Shown: one piece after another, positions 23,573-33,839 of the stretch | Numbering within the stretch: position 1 is the first letter of the stretch | Layout of the letters: the number at the start of each line of letters is the position of its first letter | Origin: Collybiopsis luxurians FD-317 M1 | Taxonomy: Eukaryota > Basidiomycota > Agaricomycetes > Agaricales > Omphalotaceae | DNA length: 64,000 nucleotides | Assembly (NCBI GenBank): GCA_000827265.1 | Contig: KN834772.1 | Span: 299,526 to 363,525, forward strand | Direction of reading: 5' to 3' | Program-made: the position numbers and the translations under genes | The notes under the pieces: model-generated | What the model saw: the letters and a program-made list of their open reading frames with translations, nothing else | The model's database searches: none | What the model was told of the DNA's origin: nothing

Positions 23573-24211
23573 GAGGCTCCAATTTGGCAAATGGATTGCG
23601 ATAGTGAACCTCCTCCGACATGGTTTAAATGGTGATATATGAGGGAAGACAAGGCTGTCGAATCCGAAATCAATTGACACAGCAGCTGCAGAGACACGGG
23701 TACTAAGTCTCATTCGAAACTCGGTGCGCAGAATCACAGACCCTTCTACCTAGCAACGTAAGCGGAACCTGAGGGCACTGCAGACCAGTCACAAGTTGTC
23801 CTGCCTCTCGTTCTGGTGACTAATCGAGGCTTGATGGATGTCGGACAAGTCTTCGATAAGGAATAGATAGGGCTTCCCGCGTGCAGTATTGGATTATTCA
23901 TTTTCAACTCGACCATCCGGTTGCGAAAGTATTATTGTTGTAGTCGAAAATCTGACACCATTTGACAGAACTAAATCTGCAGACATACAAGGTACAGTCA
24001 TCTTGGATCAGAAGGACCCGATCTTTCAAGCTGGCACAGGATTGCGCGGGTATAAATACAGAGTAAGCAATTTTTGGTTCAAGGTTTGAATTGTTCTTTG
24101 TAGGCTCGAAGTCCGGGACACAGAGCTGTGAGTACATTCCGGCCCTTTCTTCAGTCATACTGAATGCTAGCAAGGATATAGTTTGCTCCAGGAGAGCTTG
24201 TTCAGCAAGAA
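23573..24211 (+). repeat. promoter-side duplicated segment (matches 33190-33839)
   Basis: This non-coding segment upstream of T5orf172 copy B is colinear with the segment upstream of copy D. Shared blocks include GAATTATTCATTTTTAACTC-like sequence, 'GACCATCCGGTT', 'TTTGACAGAACTAAATCTGC', 'GATCAGAAGGACCCGATC', the TATAAATACAGAG box and 'TTGCTCCAGGAGAGCTTG'. It shows that the two genes descend from one unit including its promoter. No ORF is conserved in it. Confidence 0.8.
24051..24058 (+). promoter_or_regulatory. TATA box of T5orf172 copy B
   Basis: TATAAATA, conserved at the matching position upstream of copy D. It lies about 155 bp before the ATG, so the transcript may have a long leader or a leader intron. 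Confidence 0.5.
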
Positions 24212-27200
24212 ATGAAGCCCAGAACGGAAAAGACCTACGACTCGGGAGGAAAGGCGGTCGATTTGTTAGCCAGATTGAATCTCAACGATGATAAAGTATT
24301 TCTTTCTTCATTTTCACAGGCTCCCACCTTGACCCCTTGTAGTCTAGAGATGGCGGCCTAGACATCTCTTCTCGTTTTTCTTTCCCTGGTTCTAAGTCGA
24401 GGTCTTCTTCAACCAGTTACTCTGTCCCTGGTGCCCGGCCAAGAGGCCCAAGGGTTTCAAGCCATGCTGTATGGAATGACCAGACACCTGTGCAACTGGC
24501 GGAAGCTTTAGATTCTCTTGGCCTGAACAGGAAAACACGTCAACGACCTGATTCCGTTGCTGCTTCCGGTAATGCTCAGAGACCAGGTCAGATCCCGGAA
24601 TCTTTACCGACGTCTTCTGAAAGAAAGGTGGTAGATTCGTCCGCCAAATTGAGGCTTAATGATGATAAGGTATGCTTCTCTTCAATTAGCCAAGCTCCCA
24701 CCTTGACCCCTTGTAGCCGGGAAATAGTGGCCCAAATGTCCCTTCTCGTTTTTCTTCCTCCGGCTCCAATTCCAAGTCCTCTTCTTCGACCAGTTATACC
24801 TCTTCCGGCGCTCGGAAAAGAGACGTAAGAGACGCAGGCCAAGCTGCATCGACCGTCCATACGCTTACACTACTGGCGGAGGATTTAGATTCTCTCAGCT
24901 TGAACGGAAGTGCTCCTCGACATCCTTCCGGGAATGCTCAAAGACAAGACCACACCCCGACATCTTCACCTGCTCACTCGTCTTCTGGCTCCGGTCCATC
25001 TGGGTTTCTTGAGCCCCAGCAGCCATCTCTAGGTCAACGTTATCCGCCTCCTGCTGCGTCCACTCCAATATCGACGGCGGAAACCGGAGTCTTGCTCGAA
25101 TCTCAGCCCTTTTCTACTCCCATTCGTCCTATGCCCCCCATGAGGCAATGCAGCGGCTCGACTGGAAAGGGCGAACGATGTCAGCGGATGATCCAGGAAT
25201 ATAAGCTTTGTGATCAGCATAGCAAGATAGTATTGCGTCCGAACGGTTTTTTTGCGCGGTGTCAGAATGAAAATGGGCAAGGCTTAGGAAGGCAGATATC
25301 AGAGGAGTGGATTAATTTTGCTGGTAGGTATTTGATATTTCTACCACAAAAAAAAAATATCTCTAATGGACTTCATACCGCTATAACTAGATTACATACC
25401 ACCCTATCTCGACCCAACCACACAAGTAGCACTGCGTGAGCTGATGACGGAACCCAGAAGTGACAAGGACGAGAAGGGAGTTGTATACGGTTATGAGGTT
25501 CAAAGTGCGACCTTGTCTGTGATACTTGTTAGTGCTCTCCCATACTCACCGACATATCTCACCGCTAGATCCCAAAGACCAATCTCCCCATACCATCTCC
25601 TTCAAGATTGGGCGCACCCGCCGCGATGTGCAGAAGCGAATCGCGGAATGGAAAAAACAATGCTGGAGCACAGAACCGAAACTACGAGGTTACTACCCCG
25701 GAGGACTCGACTACGATTCTGTGAACACCGTAAGCGGGAGCGTAATGGAAGGCCGAATCAAAGGAGGCGTTTGGTGTCACCGTCTTGAGCGGCTAGTTCA
25801 CCTTGAACTTGCGGATTTGGCAATAAATCGGCCATATCTTCGATCTGGGTGGGAGGCATTCACGAAAGGGAGCGGAAATGGGAAGAAGTATGCTGATATG
25901 CATCCGCAATATGTTCCTGTTTATGTTCCTGAGGCTGAGAAGGTGATTGAAAATAAGGCCGCCTTGTCTGCATCAGATTCGGTCGTGGAGATCTCCTTCC
26001 GAAGTGTTAAATTTTTTGCAGATCCTGATCATCTATCATCCTCTGTATCCCCTTCAACTGTATCTTCTCATTCGCGAGATAGTACTCCCCGTCGCGTGCA
26101 ACCTTTTGTTCCCAGCCCACGTCATGCTTCTGATTCTGTGTTTTCAGTCGATGCGGATCCTCTTCCTAAGGTTCGACAGCCAATTACAGACGAAGAGCTT
26201 GACGCTCTTGAGATGGATCTCCGGGACACTCTCGACGACATTCCGGCCCTCCGTCCGCTGCCTTCCAGTCCCTCCTTGAATCGACTCGGTGGTCCTACTG
26301 CATCCCCTGCTCCCACACCCAGGCCCGTCTCTGTCCCTGCGGCTGTGTCCGGTCGGCCTTCTCATCGTTCGAGTGCATCGGCATCCAGAATGACCGCTAT
26401 CATCAAAGGGCTAGCGGACTACAGCGTACCTGTATCGTCGCCCATTGCTTCTGCATCCTCCTTGGATTCGCCGACGTCTAGGACATCTTTCAAGACCAAA
26501 AATGTCGGGTCTCCTCCCAGGTCGCCGTCGCCGCCAGCCAAATCGTTATCACCAGCTCAAAGCAAAACAGATAAAATCTCAGCATCGTTCACAATCAAAT
26601 CCATATTGCTTGATGCTGAGGACGAGTTGGATTCTTCGGCTGCCTGGACACCCGTGAAGGCTAAAAGGGCTACAACCCCTTCCAAGTCGCCGTCACCGCT
26701 GGAAAAATTGTCAACACAAGCTCGAAACAAAATGGATAAATCTCTAGCTTCTTCTATAATCAAATCCATACCGTTTGATACTGAAAACAGGTCTTCAGTG
26801 GAATTTTCGGCTGCTGAAATGCCTGTGAAGGCTCAAAATGCTACAACCCCTCCCAGGTCACTGTCGCCGCTGGTGGAATCTGAGCCGTCAACACCAGCTC
26901 AAAGCAAAAAATGTTTCCCGCTAGCGTCGACTGCAGCTGATTCGATATCACCCAATGCCAAGAGTCGGTCCTCATTGGAATTTTCGGCTATGGACTCAGC
27001 CGTGAAGGCTAAAAATGCTATAACCGCTCCCAGGTCGTTGTCGCCGCTGGTGGAATCTGAACCGTCAACACTGGCTCAAAGCAAAAAGTGTTTCCCGCTA
27101 GCGTCGACTGCAGCTAATTCGATATCACCCAATGCTAAGGATCGGTCCTCATTGGAACTTTCGGCTACTGAGACACCCACGAAGGCTCAAAGTGCCGCAA

Positions 27201-27826
27201 TTCCTCCCAGGTTGCTGTCGCCGCTGGCGGAATCTGAACCGTCAACGCCAGCTCAAAGCAAAGACTGTCCCTCGCTAGCTTCGGTTGCAGCTGAATTGAT
27301 ATCATCCAAAGCCAAGAGCGGGTCTTCATTGGAATATCCGGCTACTGAAACGCCCGTGAAAGCTGAAAGTGCAACAGCCCCTCCCAGATCGCCGTCACTG
27401 CTGGCAGAATCCGAACCGTCAACGTCAGCTCAAAGCAAAGAGTATCCTTCCCTAGCGTCGTTTTCAGTGAGATCAATATCATCAAATGCTAAGAGCGGGC
27501 CTTCACTGGGTTCTTCGGCTCCTGCTACGCCTGTGAAAGCTGAGTACCCTAGACCCACTCCCGTGCCCTGGGCCTCGGCGCCAGCAAAATTATATTTCAG
27601 AACCAATGGACGGGGTAATGGAGGCGGAGGTGAGAAGTGTCGGGATTGTGGGAAAGTTCATAGGGAAATTTTCGAGTTTGCAAGGGTTCCAAAGGTACCA
27701 GAAGGAGCTGAGAGGGGAAAAGAAGGGAACGCGAAGAAGCATGTCGATTATTATGAGAAGGAGTGGGAGGGAATTGTGAAGAAGGTTATTCAAGGGTGGG
27801 GGGAGTTTGTTGCAAATTATGTGTAA
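24212..27826 (+). CDS. T5orf172-domain protein, copy B (expanded)
   Basis: Exons 24212-24295, 24343-24669, 24717-25323, 25391-25504 and 25569-27826 join in phase to 1,129 residues. It has the same layout as copy A, with two differences. The N-terminal exon pair is duplicated: both 24212-24295 and the end of exon 2 (to 24669) encode an 'LxLNDDK' end, and both following exons begin alike ('RDGGLDISSRFS' and 'GNSGPNVPSRFS'). The segment between the domain core and the closing CRDCGKVHREIFEF (27639) is about 575 residues, against about 90 in copy A. The Cys/His module QCSGSTGKGERC...CDQH (25147-25220), 'SFKIGRTRRDVQKRIAEW' and 'RLERLVHLELADLA' are intact. Function is unknown beyond family membership. 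A long open frame with conserved splice sites argues that it is functional. Confidence 0.82.
26654..27535 (+). repeat. in-frame tandem repeat of 177 bp (59 residues) in copy B
   Basis: The codon pair for Val-Lys or Thr-Lys before Ala recurs at 26654, 26825, 27002, 27179, 27356 and 27533: one step of 171 bp and four of exactly 177 bp. Each unit reads roughly VKA..AT.PPRSLSPLxES, then EPSTPAQSK, then LASxAAxSIS, then SSLExSA. All steps are multiples of three, so the frame is kept. The units are Ser/Pro-rich and probably disordered. Confidence 0.85.
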
Positions 27827-28052
27827 ACGATGAAAGGGGGTAGGGACCTGGATGTTCTAACGCTCCTAGATATCTTTCGCTACGCTGTTGGATTTTCTTT
27901 CCTCTTGCTTTCCTTTTTGCATTCGCTTTCTCTGAAACGGTCGTTTTCTGCGTTCTTAAGCAGTTTTCTGTCATGTACTTATTTTCACTTCGCTATGGAT
28001 TACAAAGTATACTATTTATGTACGTTGCATGTCTCTTGTGTAGTATATTTGG

Positions 28053-28126
28053 ATGCACTGAACTACCAGATTGTGGTAGTGGAGAGTCTCGACAGCAGCG
28101 GCCAAGCAACCATCAACCTTAATGAA
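28053..28126 (+). pseudogene. fragment of the GH11 xylanase 3' end
   Basis: This 74 bp stretch matches the last coding bases of the xylanase gene (22338-22411) with a handful of substitutions. It encodes the equivalent of '[20 protein letters not shown]'. The stop is replaced by GAA, and the sequence runs straight into the T5orf172 exon-1 remnant of copy C. Confidence 0.85.
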
Positions 28127-30074
28127 CTGGAAGGAAAGTCATTCGCGAGATTGAATAGAAGCGATTGTAAGGTCTGTCTTTCTTCAGTTAAACAAAATCC
28201 CTCCTTGACTCCTTGTAGCCAGGAGATGGCGGCCTAGACATTCCTTTTTATCTTCCTAGTCCTCAATCTAGCTTGAGGTCCTCTTCTTTCAATGACTGAC
28301 GGGGAGACTCAACAACTTCAAGCCAAGCTGATTCGGATGACCATACACCTGGGCAACTGGGAGAAACTTGGAATTTTCCTAGCTTGAATGGAAGTACTCT
28401 TCGATATCCTGATTCCATTGCTGCTTCTGGGAATGCTCAGAGACAAGATAAGAGTCCAGAATCACTACCTCTGTCTTCTAGAGGAAAGATGATAGATTTG
28501 TTCGCCAAACTGACACTTAATAATGATAAGGTATGTTTTTCTTCAACTAAACAAGCTCCCACCTTACTAATCCCTTGCAGTCAGAAAATGGTGGCGCAAA
28601 TATCTCCTCCGGTTCTAGTCCAAAGGCCTCTTCTTTGACCAGTTATTCCTCTTCCGGTGCTCAGCAAAGGGACCTACGAGCTTCAGGTCAAGCTGCATCG
28701 ACTGACCGTATCTCTGCACTATTGGTGAAGATTTTAGTTTCTCTTGTCTTTTGAAACGGTTACGGAAGTGTTTCTCAACGTCCTACTGGGAATACTCAAA
28801 GGCAAGACCAAACCCCGGCATCTCCACCTGACCATTTGTCTTCTGGTTCTGGCCTATCTGTACTTCCTGGGCCCCCACAATCACCTTCTCCAAGTCAACA
28901 TTTTCCGTCTCCTGCTGCATCCACACCGATATCAACAGCGAACACCGGAGTCTTGCCCCAATCTCAGCCCTTTTCCACTCCCACTCGTCCTAAGCCTCCC
29001 GTGAACCAATGCAGCGGCTCGACTAAAAAGGGAGCACAATGTTAGCGGAGGATCAAGGGGAAGCAGTTTTGTCATCTACATGGAAAGATAGAGATGCATA
29101 CTAGGGAAAAAGGCGCCAAATCCGAGATCTTCGATAAATCTCCTCCCGAGTCACCGTCACTGCCAGCGAAAGCTCCGTTACTAGATGAAAACGAGGAGGA
29201 GCCGCAGAACGACTCTGGCCTAGTGTTTTTGATGCCTGCTGAGGAAACAGGCGCCAAATCCGAGACCTTTGCTAAATCCCCTCCCAAGTTGCCGTCTCCG
29301 CCAGCGAAAGTGTCGGTACTAGATCGAAACGAGGAGGATCCATACCTAGCGTTACTAGCGTTAGTTTTAGCCAGATCGATGTTGCCCAAGTCTGACGACA
29401 AATCTTCCCTGGATTCACCAACGGCTAAACATCTTTTGAGACCAAGGATGCTAAATCTGCTCCCGGATCACCGTTGTCGCCAACGAAATCGGCATCACCA
29501 GCTCAAAGCGAAAAGGATGAATTCCTAGCGTTGTTCAAGATCAAATCTATTCCGTTCGATGCTGAGGATGAGTCTCCATTGGATTCTTCGGCTCCCAGGA
29601 CGCTCGTGAAGGCTGAAAGTGCAATAACTCCTCCCGGGTCGCCGTCGCCGCTGGAAAAACTATCATCAGAAGCTCAAGACAAAAATGATACATCCCCAGC
29701 ATTGTTTACAATCAAATTTATATTGTTTGATGCTGAAAACGAGTCTTCATTGGATTCTTCGGCTGATAGGATGCCCACGAAGGCTAAAAGCACTACAACC
29801 CCTCCCATGTCACCGTCGCCGCTGCCAGAATCCGAGTTGAGGTCAACAGCTCAAAGCAGAAAGTATCCATCGCTTAATTTCAAAGCAAACGAATGACTCA
29901 GGTAATGGAGGTGGAATGTCAAAACTGCGGGCATGTTCATATCGAAATCTTCGAGTGTGCGAGGGCTGCAAAGCGACCTGAGGGAGCTGAGAGGGGAGAA
30001 GAGGAGAGCGTAAAAAAAGTACGTTGAGTATTATGAGAAGGAGTGGGGGGAGTTTGCTGCAAATTATACGTAAA
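28127..30074 (+). pseudogene. T5orf172-domain gene, dead copy C
   Basis: It is colinear with copies B and D but broken. The exon-1 remnant at 28121-28171 is followed by a donor-like site. A second exon remnant, with the duplicated N-terminal module, ends near 28529. The Cys/His module reads QCSGSTKKGAQC and then meets a TAG at 29043-29045. The whole KVGR/RLERL core and the 'DYIPPYL' exon are absent. Ser/Pro-rich spacer sequence remains at 29100-29896, with its own 180 bp-type repeats. A degraded terminal motif (C-G-x-V-H-I-E-I-F, frame-shifted) lies at 29910-30074. Open frames inside are leftovers and should not be read as genes. Confidence 0.8.
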
Positions 30075-30229
30075 CGATGAAAGAGGGCGTATACGCTGCT
30101 CGGCTTGCTTTCCTTTTCGCATTTGGTTGTTTTTCTGCTTTCTTAAGCTGTTTTCTGTCATATAGTTTTCTCTTTATCAAGTAGGTCCAGACGATCTCTT
30201 GTTCATCTTCTGTGTAGTATTTATTTACC

Positions 30230-31180
30230 GAAGTACAACCTCTGCCTGCAAAGACGCTGATGGACGCTTAGCTTACGTATCTCCTTTTCCTGCTCTGTTT
30301 CGCGCTGTCCTCGCCTTTTCTTCATCCGCCATTTTAGATTCTGTTGGCTGCCAATACGTACGCTTATATCATTTTCTTTACTCTCTGTGTTCGTTTCTTG
30401 AAACTCTTGACTGCATTCGAATCCATCTCAGGCTTGATATTCTGTCGCGCAATTTCTTGCCCATAATACCAATCCCAGCTCCCACTTCTCAGCACAGAAT
30501 GGAAGAAGCTGTAAACGGCATGAAAACTCAGCTTGACCGGCATCGTTATCTTCAAGCTCAATGCTTGCTCCATGTTGCTAGGCTCGACTTACGTATCACA
30601 TTGGCAACACCTGTGCAATTTTCTGACCTTCAACTCCCACAAGAAGAGTAAAGTAGTCCACCTGATTGTCGCCTTTGGCTGGTTTTCTAATGGGCTATAC
30701 TCAGCGACGAGTGCAGATATTGGAGGCCCATTGCTCGCAGATCGGACACGCCAGGATCTTGGACCGAAGAATGATAGTCGTGATATAATGGACACAGTTC
30801 AGGAATACAGCTTTTCAGCCTGGCTCCCCTCACGCTGTGTGCACACGATGCTATTGCCTTCGTAGAGAAACTATTCAATATGGCCTCCGTAGCATTGAGG
30901 TGGCTACGCACTGGAAGTCTATACGCGGCTGCGGTTTTTTTTTTCTATCCAAAACTTCGCCTACTTCGGGTAAACGCCGGCACATACTACACTCTATTCC
31001 CGTGCACGGTCAGCTTTACGCTCCAAGATCAACCCAACATCGCTGCGGGTCCATCAAAGTTAGTACCCAGGCCCTCGTCAGCGTACAAAACTCCAGTTGT
31101 AGGTGGAGTCGCAGAATGACACGCAGGCAGAGGAAGAACTTGATGGTAAGGCTAATTGGGAAGAGACGCCAGCTGCTATC
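30230..31180 (+). pseudogene. CUE-domain gene, dead copy 2, with its promoter
   Basis: 30230-30498 matches the promoter of the intact CUE gene (36530-36809), including 'TTTGCTGCTTTGCTTCGCGCTGTCGTCGCC'-like blocks. The ATG at 30499 sits in the same CAGCACAGAATG context. An insertion of about 150 bp follows, then the body from 30653 with frameshifts, 'GGPLLADRTRQDLGPKND' in one frame and the Pro/Tyr tail near 30990-31060. The MFP of the CUE domain is lost. Confidence 0.7.
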
Positions 31181-31380
31181 GTGATGCGCTACGTTGTTGG
31201 ACTTGCTTTCTTCTTGCTTTCTCAGAAACGGTTGTTTCTCTGCTTTCCTAACCTGTCTTCCGTCATGTAGTTCTTTCTTCGCTATGAGTTACAAAGTAAA
31301 TATGCTATTTGATATGTACGTGGTATAGTGTTCAATCTCCCGTGTATTATTAATTTACAGAACCAATGCTTCAGTTACTT
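31181..31380 (+). repeat. orphan T5orf172 3' flank
   Basis: This segment matches the 3' flanks of copies B (27880-28050) and D (36340-36540): TACGTTGTTGGACTTGC, then TTTCTCAGAAACGGTTGTTT, CCGTCATGTAGTT, and CGCTATGA followed by ATTATTAATTTACAGA-type sequence. No T5orf172 coding sequence precedes it; it follows a dead CUE copy directly. It marks a fifth unit whose coding part was deleted. Confidence 0.65.
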
Positions 31381-32059
31381 AGTGTACCTCAGTTCGCAAA
31401 GCGTATTTCTATTTGAATCTGCTCAGTAGTCTCATAGTTGTTTCATCTCATCTTTTATTCTCTCAGCTTTACTCGATCTTCCAACACTTCACCCGACTTT
31501 CGGTATTTTATGCTTCTGTCAAGACCTGAAGTTATTCATACCACCACCTGTCTCATGATTCTCGCGCCACTTTTCCTCCGAGTCCATTCTGAATAGCGAT
31601 TACGAGCTCTTGCAGCGACAAAATGATTGAGCTTTACATCCGAATTTATCTATTAATATAAAGAATACTGGGAGTCGTACGCGAACGACTTCCAATATCA
31701 ATCGAAATGACAGTCACGAAGGTTCAGGTAGTCTCGTTTGGAATCCACTGTACTGTTTTCTATTTCTAACCACAGAACCACAGAACCACAATCCGCTGAG
31801 CCTGGTAACATTGAACTTCAATTTACTAGGCTACTCAAGCCGTGTTGACTCCCCTACTGGCCCGTACTGGGTGCCACTTTGGGATAACACTGTAAAAAAA
31901 CAAAGTGGGTGACTAAACGAGCCCTCCAACAGTTCAAATAAGTTTCCCACAAGAGGTTAAATCGGCGGAGGTGCGTTCAATGTTAAATCGTTCATTTTCA
32001 GCGACTCGGAGACCATTCGGTTACCGTACGAGTTTCTATTGACATGGTCAAAATTTGAC
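31381..32059. other. intergenic, no gene recognised
   Basis: AT-rich sequence between array remnants. Nothing identifiable apart from short T-rich runs. Confidence 0.4.
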
Positions 32060-32870
32060 ACGACGCGTTTCACCATCACACATGATCTATACGTGAGCGA
32101 CAGTGACAAGCGAATGACCACCTCCGAGAACCTTCAACTCAGCTTGACTGCCAATATCGTTACCTTCAAGTTCAGTGCTTACTCAATACACACGTTGCTG
32201 GAATCTACCTATGTATAACCTTGACACCTCTCCAGCAATCTGTTGACTCGACTCCTCACTCCCTTAAGGATAGAAAAGTAATCAACCGCATCGTCGCCTT
32301 TGGCGGCATAGTCCTGGTTTTCCTGAAGGGTTACACCCGGCGACAATTGCAGATACTGGAGGCACGTTGCTCGCGTATCGGACACGCTACGGATCTTGGA
32401 CCGGAGAATGATACTCTGGATTCGGTGAACACGGTTGAGGAAGATGATTCCTGATTTCCCTAGGTGCATATCAGGTTGTGTGCACGCAACGCTATCGCTT
32501 GCCTAGAGATACTGATAATTCAATACAGCCTCTTTCGTACATGTATCTATTGAATCTGTGGGTGCGGTTTTTCTAATCCAAACCTCATCTGCCACCGCCC
32601 ACTTCGGGTAACAGCCCACTCTGATACTTGCTACACTCTATACTCGCACGCCATTACTTTGAAGCCCCAAAACAACCTAACAACGCTGCGGGTCCATCAG
32701 GGTCAGCACCCAGGCCTTTGTCGGTCGCGATACCTGCGGAAGCCGTACAAACCTCCAGCTGTATGTAAAGTTGCAGAATAAGGTGCAGGGAGGGGCGACA
32801 TAGGCGGGAGAGATTGATGGTAAGGCTGATTGGGAGGGGACACCGGCGGCTGTCGTTTTCGGAAGGTATC
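32060..32870 (+). pseudogene. CUE-domain gene, dead copy 3
   Basis: It is colinear with dead copy 1 from the 'ACCATCACACATGATCTA' block (22623 and 32069) through the shared insertion (about 32125-32277), the 'ATCGTCGCCTTTGGCGGCATAGTCCTGGTTTTC' stretch and the Pro/Tyr tail to 'GGGAGGGGACACCGGCGG'. Frameshifts and substitutions abolish the CUE domain. Copies 1 and 3 are closer to each other than to the intact gene. Confidence 0.7.
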
Positions 32871-33189
32871 ACTTCCAACCTTCTCTTCATTTTGAAATGT
32901 TAAATTGGTCACTTTAGGCATAAACATGCTTGCTACCGCAAGAGCTTGTTGTCTGAATGAGAGGGAAGAAGAACACGACAACCAAGAAGTGGATTGTAGT
33001 CTCGTTAGAAGGATCAAATGCCGGGGGCCGAGTGAACTGTCGCAAGATCCAAGATCGAGGGGGATGGGAAGAAACCACGAAGGAGGTAAGTACACCAAGC
33101 GGACATAAATCAAGTAACACCCCACGCAAAAAGAGAGGCGGTAGGAGCCCCGAAAACAAACTCAAGGAAGGGGTTAGAACATTTTACTC

Positions 33190-33839
33190 GCTTACTTGCA
33201 GCCTCGATTTCGGAAAATAGATTGTGAAGTGAACCTTCCGCCGACGTAAATTAAATGGTGATCTCGGAGGGAAGGAAAAGGGGGCCGTCGAATCCAGAAT
33301 CAATTGAATCAGCAGTTTCAGAGATTCAGGTAATCTCGTTTAGAACTCATTGCGCAGAATCACAGACCATTCAACCTGGCAACATAGAACCTCAGGGTTT
33401 GGTTACCAGGCTACAGACCGGTTACAAACTGTCTTGACTCTCGTATTGGGTGGGAGTGATGACTAATCGAAGCCTGAGTTTTCGACAAGGAGTAGATCGG
33501 GCATCCAGCGTCCAATATTGAATTATTCATTTTTAACTCGACCATCCGGTTACAGAGCATTTATTGATGTGGTCATTGAAATCTGACACGATTTGACAGA
33601 ACTAAATCTGCAAAAATACAGTCGCGTTGGATCAGAAGGACCCGATCCTTCGTCCTGACACAGGATTGCCTGGGTATAAATACAGAGCGAGCAATCTTTG
33701 ATTCACTCAAGGCTTGAATTGTTTATTGTAGGCTTGAAGTCCAGGACTTGGAGCTGTAAGTACATTCCATTCCTTTCTTTGGTTATACCGAATGCTTACA
33801 AGGATATAGATTGCTCCAGGAGAGCTTGTCCGGCAAGAG
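33190..33839 (+). repeat. promoter-side duplicated segment (matches 23573-24211)
   Basis: It lies directly upstream of copy D and carries the same ordered blocks as the segment upstream of copy B. 32871-33189 is a more diverged continuation of the same match, without coding sequence. Confidence 0.8.
33675..33682 (+). promoter_or_regulatory. TATA box of T5orf172 copy D
   Basis: TATAAATA in the same GGGTATAAATACAGAG context as upstream of copy B. Its conservation between copies supports function. Confidence 0.5.

Noticed and set aside
26654..27535. Regularly spaced repeats considered as a CRISPR array
   Set aside because: The repeats are coding, in frame, without short identical repeats and unique spacers, in a eukaryotic gene.
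27830..28237. 135-codon frame after copy B
   Set aside because: It is a chance join of the copy B 3' flank, the xylanase tail fragment and the copy C exon remnant, not a gene.
30199..30651. 150-codon frame in front of dead CUE copy 2
   Set aside because: It corresponds to promoter sequence of the intact CUE gene and runs into the shared insertion.
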